Source of the DNA: Ophiocordyceps camponoti-saundersi (nom. inval.)
Lineage: Eukaryota > Ascomycota > Sordariomycetes > Hypocreales > Ophiocordycipitaceae
Length of the DNA: 15,837 nucleotides
Assembly: GCA_003339415.1 (NCBI GenBank)
Contig: PDHQ01000563.1
Span: forward strand, 1 to 15,837
Reading direction: 5' to 3'
Part shown: in pieces, positions 10,946-15,837 of the stretch
Layout of the letters: each line of letters starts with the position of its first letter
How positions within the stretch are numbered: the stretch's first letter is position 1
The notes under the pieces: model-generated
What the model was told of the DNA's origin: nothing
The model's input: only the letters and a program-made list of their open reading frames with translations
Databases searched by the model: none
Translations under genes and position numbers: made by a program

Positions 10946-12602
10946 TATAATAGCTTAAGGTAAACTTAACTATATATTTATTTAAGCGCCTTTTATAGCT
11001 AATTATCCCCTTTAAGTAACTTTCCCCTTTTATCTCTTAGGTAAAATATTACCTTTTTACTTTTTATTCCTCTTTATTCTTTATTTATTTACTCCTCCTT
11101 TTTTCTTATATTAGCTTTAAGCTAATATTTATTTTCTCTATCTTCTTTTTATAGTTTTTTATTATAATTAAATAACTTAAAAGATTATTATAGCGCTAGC
11201 TATAGCTTAGCGCTAATATTAACTTATAATAAATATATCCCTAAGTAAGGGAGGGTATATTTTAAAGCTAAGGGAATATTTAATATAACGCTAATAATAG
11301 AAGTTTTACTTATCTTACTTTTAAGCTATACGCGCTACGCGTAAGCACTAGCGTAAACTTACTTTACTAATATATAGTAAAAGGGGAGGATAAGTATTAT
11401 ATATAAGCGCTAAGCGATTAAGGGCTAGATAATATATATAAGCTAATAAGGGTAATATATAGTATAATAGCGAGTAAGCTTAGTATATTATATAAATTAG
11501 TTAGCGCTATAATTATTTAATAAAAAATATTATTTTTTTTTTATTCTCCTATTTCCGTATATTAATATTTACTTAGTAGTTTATAATTTAAGTAGCCCGC
11601 TTATTTTACTATTACTTAAGAATTTATCGCTATTATTCCTCTTACTATTAAAAAAACGCTTTATATTATAAGGCGAAAAAGTTAAAGTTAATAGTAAGGG
11701 CGCCTTATTATTATTATTATTATTATTAATATTATATTATCGCTAAAGATATACCGTAAGTTAAGGTATATAGAGTAAATATAGCGATTATATTACTAAT
11801 AATAAAGATAAGCGTAAAAGATTACTATTACTTAAGCGTAAAAAAGGCGTAAAAATTAGTTACTAAGCGTAATATAATATAAGTAATAGCTAATATAGCT
11901 TATAAGTAATTAATATAAGTAAGAAACTCTAATATAAGCTAGGCATATTAGCTAAGTATTTTTTCGGTATAAGGGTAAGTAGGTAAAGTAATAAATTATC
12001 TTTCCTTAACTATTATCTATAAGTTATAAATAGCTTATTATAAGTATATATTTATAGCGAAAAAATACTTTTCTTAAAAGTATTATCTTCGCCGCTATTT
12101 ATACGCTTTATAAGCTATCTTATAACTATATTAATAATTAATATTATAGCTATTATAAAAATCCTAAATATAAGGAGTATATAAATATTCTACCTTTTAT
12201 AATATAGTAATACTTTTATTATTTAAATCCCCCTTTATAGCGTAGCTACTTATCGTATAAGGCGGTAATTATAGCTAACTAAATAATATATTAAAATAAT
12301 AATATAATAACTTAATAAATATAAAAAGCTTAAAAAATAATAATAATAAAAAAAAATAAATAATTATAAGAGAGCTTAGATAATAATAATAATAAAAAAA
12401 AATTATAAGAATATAATAATAAAGTAATAAAATATAAAACTTAGAAAATTATTTACTTAGTAAAGGAAAATAATATAATTAGCTTAAGGAGAAAAATAAA
12501 AAAAGAAAAAGAAAAATTTTCTATATAAAAGGTATTTTAACTTATACCTTATATATATATATATTATAGCCGGAAATACTCTTTTCTTAAAACGATAAGG
12601 TA
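10946..12602. other. Region between pol and the 3' LTR, no gene recognised
   Basis: About 1.65 kb of mutated AT-rich DNA with no protein motif seen on either strand. This is long for a gypsy 3' non-coding region. It includes an LTR-like or promoter-like stretch (11230-11550), a perfect 9-bp hairpin AATACTTTT-ctt-AAAAGTATT near 12064-12084, two related AATAATAATAATAA-plus-poly(A) stretches (about 12340-12410), and a purine-rich run near 12486-12516. A second inserted fragment is possible. Confidence 0.5.
11230..11550 (+). promoter_or_regulatory. LTR-like stretch: TATA box and poly(A)-type signal
   Basis: Somewhat GC-richer than its surroundings, with a G-rich segment (about 11388), TATATATAAG at 11433-11442 and AATAAA at 11519-11524 about 80 bases later, which is how U3-R-U5 of an LTR is arranged. 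It matches no other part of the window that I can see, so a solo LTR from another family is only a suggestion. These short signals arise easily by chance in AT-rich DNA. Confidence 0.25.
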
Positions 12603-12841
12603 TATAATAAATTTAGGCTACGCCTAAATAGCTAAGTTATATAGGGGGTACTTAGTTAAGTCCGCGTATATAATAAGCGCGGGGTATATATAAGTATATA
12701 CGATTAGTTAGTAATAGGCGCGGGATAGGCGCGGGCTATATATAGACTATAACCCTAAATATATATACCGTATATACCTTAGAATCTCTTAAGTTATTTT
12801 ATATTAATAAAGTCAGCTTCTTATAAATACTAAGAAATATA
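12603..12841 (+). repeat. 3' LTR (239 bp, uninterrupted)
   Basis: Continuous copy whose first 166 bp match 1438-1603 and whose last 100 bp match 6074-6172. It therefore shows what the 5' LTR looked like before the nested insertion. It starts TATAATAA and ends AAGAAATATA. It contains the hairpin 12611-12629 and several GCGCGGG motifs. Relative to the left 5' part it carries seven CG to TA changes. Confidence 0.9.
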
Positions 12842-13920
12842 GTTAATATTTTTTTTATAATAAAAGTATAATTTTTATTAATTAAGTATATTTTTTTAAA
12901 AATAATATAAAGCTATTTTAAATTAAATTAAAGCTTATAAATAATATTTTTAAATATTATTATAATATCGCTATTAAGTAATTTCCTTATTATAAAAGCT
13001 TAGCCTTATTTATAAAGTTTATAATTAATATTTATTATAATTATTTTAAAGCTTTAAATTTAAAGTAAAATAGCTATAAAATTAAAATAAATTATAAGCT
13101 ATTACTTATATTATTTAAAAACTTACTTTTTAATAATTTTTTCTACCGCTTTAGCTATAATTATATCTTATATTAAAGGAGTTTTGCTCCCCTTAAAGCT
13201 ATTAAAAAAAGGAAACCGTAGCTATAATAGCTAAAAAATATTACTAACTAATAGAATTAAAGTAAAAGGGGTATTTTCTTAAACTTTTTTAAACTTTACT
13301 ATTTATTTAATAATTACTTATATAAAAATAAAAATATATTCCGAAATAATTTTATTAATATTTACCTTAGCTTTTAATAAAATAATAAGTATAGTAAATT
13401 TTTAAGTTTAAGATTATTATAATTTAGAGTAAAGTTATATTTTTAGTAAAAAATTTTCGCAATTATAATTAACTTATATAGCGGTACCCTCCCCCTTAAA
13501 ATTACTCTAAGCGTAGCTAGCTATTACTATAAAGTAATAGAGGGAGCGGAGTCTACTTATAATATAAAAATAAGAAGTTTATATCCGCGTTATTATAAGC
13601 GCGGAATTTATAAAATATATAAATAGTCCTTTAAGGATAGTAATATATATTAAAATAATAATATATTTTAGCTTATTTTTCTATATTATATAATAAAAAT
13701 ATAAGCTTTAAAAGTATATAAGAGTTATTTATAGCTTATAAGTATTTATTATTTAAATTACCTACTTATCCTTTTTAGATAAAGTAGTTATAAAAATTAT
13801 ATAAATAAGTAAAAGCTAGTAAGAGTAAGTAAAGGTAGTTTTATATAAGTATAAGAGGTAAAGTAGTTATAGCCTATAAGTAAGTATAAAAGATAAATTC
13901 TAATAAAGTATAAAGAATAT
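12842..13920. other. RIP-mutated AT-rich flank, no gene recognised
   Basis: Same dinucleotide signature as the left flank; only two CpA/TpG sites were seen (near 13185 and 13451). There is a perfect 8-bp hairpin CTATTACT-ataa-AGTAATAG at 13521-13540 and a GC-richer patch around 13480-13610. No protein motif or RNA gene was recognised. It ends sharply where normal-composition DNA begins, at about 13921. Confidence 0.65.
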
Positions 13921-14174
13921 TCAAGTCTCTTATAACCTTCTACTATTGCTACGTGGGGCGAGAAAAACCCTTTATTAGCAGGTATGTGCCGCTAATCTTA
14001 GTAATGTCGTGTTTTATAAAAATAGGAGCCGTGGCAAATATAAATACTAAAAGGCTATTGATAGGATTCAGTACGCCTTATCAGTTGCCACCCCCTCCGG
14101 CCAGCTGTCGCGGCCTATTGTTAATATCCTACTCTATCTGTACCTAGACAACTGTATTTAATCCCCCTGTCCAA

Positions 14175-14186
14175 CCCCCCCCCCCC
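14175..14186. repeat. Poly-C tract (12 C)
   Basis: Twelve consecutive C residues about 220 bases upstream of the start codon, followed by TTCGCGCGCG. Such tracts are prone to length variation and sequencing error. A promoter role (pyrimidine tract) is possible but unproven. Confidence 0.85.
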
Positions 14187-14205
14187 TTCGCGCGCGTAGG
14201 TACGG

Positions 14206-14212
14206 ATATATA
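14206..14212 (+). promoter_or_regulatory. Candidate TATA box
   Basis: ATATATA about 190 bases before the start codon, in otherwise mixed-composition DNA. Distance and context fit a fungal core promoter with a leader of 100-160 bases. No transcript evidence is available here. Confidence 0.35.
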
Positions 14213-14402
14213 GGGTAGATGCGCGATCAGAAGTCTGCTCAGTCATCACTGTTCCTGAAACGTTTTCAAGTTCTTGGCTTCTTCGCAGTACGCGCTGTCA
14301 CGTGGTTGTCACCTATCTTCATACATGCTTTATTCCCTTGCGCTGAATATTTTTCTAATTTGCAGTCGAACGAAGTCACGACGAACCTGGTCAAGACCTA
14401 CT

Positions 14403-15601
14403 ATGAGCGCGCAATCGAAGCCAGAAGTATCTCCGTGGAGTCGCGCCGTTGCCGGTGCTACAGGTGCCGTTCTTGCAAACTTTCTTGTGTATCCACTGGA
14501 TATGTGAGGCCACGCATCCCCCCTTCTCCCTCTTCATGCTGCCTTTAACGTCTGTTCCCGGTCTCGATAGTGTTAAAACGCGATTGCAAGTTCAAGTTGG
14601 TCGGGGCGAAATAAAGTCTGTCGTGGATGATGAGCTGCACTACACATCAACTTGGAACGCTGTGTCGCGTATCGTGGCAGATGACGGCTTCAGAGGTCTA
14701 TATGCGGGCCTTCATGGATCTCTCATAGGCGTCGCGTCCACGAACTTCGCCTACTTCTACTGGTATACCATTACGAGATCTATCTACTTCAGGTCTCCTG
14801 CCTCGCGACATTCCCCACCCTCAATGGTGGTGGAGCTCTTATTCGGCGCCGTCGCAGGTGCTTTAGCACAGCTTTTCACCATACCTGTGGCTGTCGTAAC
14901 AACCCGGCAACAGACTGCGAGACGAGGGGAGTGCAGAAGCCTTTTCGGCACGGCGCGCGAAGTGATCGACGGACCGGACGGTGTATCAGGCCTATGGAGG
15001 GGGCTTAAGGCCAGTTTGGTTCTTGTTGTGAACCCTGCAATAACATACGGTACCTTCGAGCGACTCAGAATTGTTCTCTTCCAGGGGAAACCTGTATTAA
15101 GGCCCTGGGAAGCGTTCTGTAAGTTGACCATGTCTCTTAATTTAAACACATATCTAATTAGTGGAAGTCTTGGGCGCCATGTCAAAGGCTATTGCAACAT
15201 TAATTACACAGCCACTCATAGTAGCTAAGGTTTGTTTGCAGTCTAAGCCGCCGCCAACTCGGAATGGGAGGCCTTTCCGAGGTTTTATCGATGTCTTACG
15301 ATTTATCAAAGAACATGAGGGTCTTTCAGCTCTATTCAAGGGTATCGGACCTCAGATTTCCAAGGGTTTGATAGTGCAGGGCATTCTCATGATGACCAAG
15401 GAAAGGTGCGTTTAGTCCTTAGCATGGTACTGGAGACAGGTATTTTCTAATTAACGTGACGTCCACAGAGTTGAAATTTATGTCCTTCTATTGCTAAATC
15501 ATCTTCAAGTCACCCGCAGAAGGTACTCGCAACAATTCACGCACCCTGTTTTACTATTAGCTTGTTATTATAGGACTATGTTAAGAACTATTAGGGCTTA
15601 A
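14403..15601 (+). CDS. Peroxisomal adenine nucleotide carrier, PMP47/ANT1-type (SLC25 family), 4 exons
   Basis: Exons are 14403-14503, 14571-15118, 15168-15405 and 15469-15601: 1020 nt, 339 aa, within the family's usual range. The family carries ATP into peroxisomes in exchange for AMP, supporting fatty-acid activation and beta-oxidation. Three carrier repeats are visible. The first has PLDIVK at residues 31-36, built across the first intron, then KTRLQVQV. The second has the degenerate PVAVVTTRQQT at 139-149. The third has PLIVAK at 232-237 followed by a Gln-Ser-Lys-Pro-Pro segment. SLIGVASTNFAYFYWY (84-99) and the Asn-Pro-Ala segment near 188-194 are typical of the PMP47 branch. The ATG at 14403 is chosen because MSAQSKPEVSPWSRAVAGA starts the first repeat at normal distance. 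The last ~15 codons and the stop run into AT-rich DNA, so the C-terminus may be altered. I infer ANT1/PMP47 rather than a mitochondrial carrier from these motifs, recalled from memory. Confidence 0.88.
14504..14570 (+). other. Intron 1 of the carrier gene (67 nt)
   Basis: Donor GTGAGG, acceptor GATAG, possible branch site TTTAAC at 14543-14548. Splicing joins AT and T into an Ile codon and restores the PLDIVK signature, which is lost if the intron is retained. Confidence 0.9.
15119..15167 (+). other. Intron 2 of the carrier gene (49 nt; acceptor ambiguous)
   Basis: Donor GTAAGT. Two in-frame acceptors are possible: TAG ending at 15161 (43-nt intron, giving EAF-LEV-LGAM) or AAG ending at 15167 (49 nt, giving EAF-F-LGAM). 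I prefer 15167: it leaves a single residue between EAF and LGAMSK as I recall for homologues, gives a less extreme intron length, and sits 10 bases after a CTAAT branch-like motif (15154-15158). Confidence 0.7.
15406..15468 (+). other. Intron 3 of the carrier gene (63 nt)
   Basis: Donor GTGCGT, acceptor CCACAG, with CTAATTAAC at about 15447-15455 as a likely branch region. Splicing joins AG and A into Arg and continues MMTKER into VEIYVLLLLNHL, a plausible end of the sixth membrane helix. Reading through gives a stop after three codons. Confidence 0.85.
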
Positions 15602-15714
15602 TAAATATATTTAAAATTAATATATTTATATAAATATAAATAATAAACCTTTATAAGTAGATTTACTAAGTTTTTCTTTTTAAACTAATATATAAATAAT
15701 ATATATATAAATAT
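15602..15714. other. AT-rich stretch after the carrier stop codon
   Basis: CpA and TpG vanish again after about 15580, and the DNA becomes almost pure A/T. AATAAA at 15642-15647 could serve as a poly(A) signal about 40 bases after the stop, but it is expected by chance in such sequence. No gene is seen. Confidence 0.6.
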
Positions 15715-15837
15715 AAATATATAAATATATAAATATATAAATATATAAATATATAAATATATAAATATATAAATATATAAATATATAAATATATAAATAT
15801 ATAAATATATAAATATATAAATATATAAATATATAAA
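15715..15837. repeat. (AAATATAT)n octamer minisatellite
   Basis: About 15 uninterrupted copies of AAATATAT running off the end of the window. The unit differs from the hexamer at the other end, so the two tracts are not copies of one repeat. Confidence 0.97.

Larger units (their letters stand above)
1438..12841 (+). mobile_element. RIP-inactivated Ty3/gypsy chromodomain LTR retrotransposon, with a nested insertion in its 5' LTR
   Basis: The element is bounded by two copies of the same LTR. The intact-length copy is 12603-12841. The 5' copy is split into 1438-1603 and 6074-6172, which align to the first and last parts of the 3' copy. Between them, in plus orientation, come gag with a mutated zinc knuckle, then RT, RNase H, integrase and a C-terminal chromodomain, the order of Ty3/gypsy chromoviruses. 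Without the 4.5 kb insert the element would be about 6.9 kb. All domains carry stops and lost catalytic residues, but the pol frame runs for about 2.9 kb without an indel. I found no clear target-site duplication around the outer ends, which may be obscured by mutation or slightly misplaced. Confidence 0.9.
13921..14402 (+). promoter_or_regulatory. Unmutated upstream region and 5' leader of the carrier gene
   Basis: CpA and TpG return to normal frequency here, the first being CA at 13922, so this stretch was outside the RIP-affected repeat. It is the only space for the promoter and leader of the gene starting at 14403. A run of 12 C (14175-14186), an ATATATA box (14206-14212) and pyrimidine-rich stretches are visible. 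The short open frames here show no family features. A possible leader intron, GTACGC at 14288 to TTTGCAG ending at 14365 with CTAAT before the acceptor, is speculative. Confidence 0.55.

Noticed and set aside
13521..13540. Hairpin as a possible RNA gene or terminator
   Set aside because: Short AT-rich stem in mutated DNA, with no tRNA boxes, no snRNA features and no neighbouring gene.
127..13920. Mitochondrial DNA or plastid-like origin because of extreme AT content
   Set aside because: The region holds Ty3/gypsy and Tad-like pol remains with a CpA-specific mutation pattern and adjoins a spliced nuclear gene. No mitochondrial genes, tRNAs or rRNAs were seen.
13953..14147. 64-aa plus-strand ORF upstream of the carrier gene
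   Set aside because: No domain, signal or family resemblance; it lies in the promoter/leader region and is probably chance.
14274..14402. Upstream in-frame ATG at 14274 as carrier start
   Set aside because: It would add 43 residues with no resemblance to carrier N-termini, crossing a likely leader region. The ATG at 14403 puts the first repeat at the normal distance.
14219..14548. 109-aa plus-strand ORF overlapping the carrier's first exon in another frame
   Set aside because: It runs through exon 1 and intron 1 in a different frame from the conserved carrier repeat and shows no conserved features.
14784..15339. Minus-strand ORFs of 133 and 61 aa
   Set aside because: They are antisense to carrier exons 2 and 3 and have no recognisable features, so they are shadows of the real gene.
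1..15837. CRISPR array, bacterial operon or phage features
   Set aside because: The tandem repeats are contiguous without spacers, the gene has spliceosomal introns, and everything points to a fungal nuclear genome.

Overview
The window looks like a piece of a filamentous ascomycete (Pezizomycotina-type) genome. Three things point there: a gene with short GT-AG introns encoding a fungal peroxisomal carrier of the PMP47/ANT1 type, remains of fungal Ty3/gypsy and Tad-like retrotransposons, and saturation mutation of the repeats in the manner of repeat-induced point mutation (RIP). From about 127 to 13,920 the dinucleotides CpA and TpG are almost gone (about two dozen by eye in 13.8 kb), while TpA is everywhere. 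The pattern stops abruptly at the gene island and resumes after it.

Layout. 1-126 is a TTATAT hexamer tract. 127-1437 is AT-rich mutated DNA without a recognisable gene. 1438-12841 is one chromodomain-type Ty3/gypsy LTR element: a 5' LTR split in two (1438-1603 and 6074-6172), degenerate gag (about 6189-7190), degenerate pol with protease?, RT, RNase H, integrase and chromodomain (about 7360-10945), about 1.65 kb without assigned function, and an intact-length 3' LTR (12603-12841). A 4.5 kb insert (about 1604-6076) sits inside the 5' LTR. Its right half is a 5'-truncated Tad-like LINE ORF2 on the minus strand. Its left half has a GC-richer head and a degenerate plus-strand reading frame with a 48-bp tandem repeat. 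The order of events was gypsy insertion, then insertion of the second element into the LTR, then heavy RIP of both.

12842-13920 is more mutated AT-rich DNA. 13921 to about 15580 is an unmutated island with one gene, a four-exon SLC25 carrier (14403-15601, 339 aa predicted) with the three carrier repeats of the peroxisomal adenine nucleotide transporter. Its stop codon lies at the point where AT-rich DNA resumes. 15715-15837 is an AAATATAT octamer tract running off the end.

None of the retroelement genes can be functional: their catalytic Asp/Glu codons have become Asn/Lys and many Gln/Trp codons have become stops. Yet their frames carry almost no indels, so inactivation was by point mutation. 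The only gene likely to be expressed is the carrier. I found no new multi-gene system. The most interesting signals are the mutational ones: near-total CpA loss with survivors mostly in GCA context, and CpG to TpA double transitions between the LTR copies.
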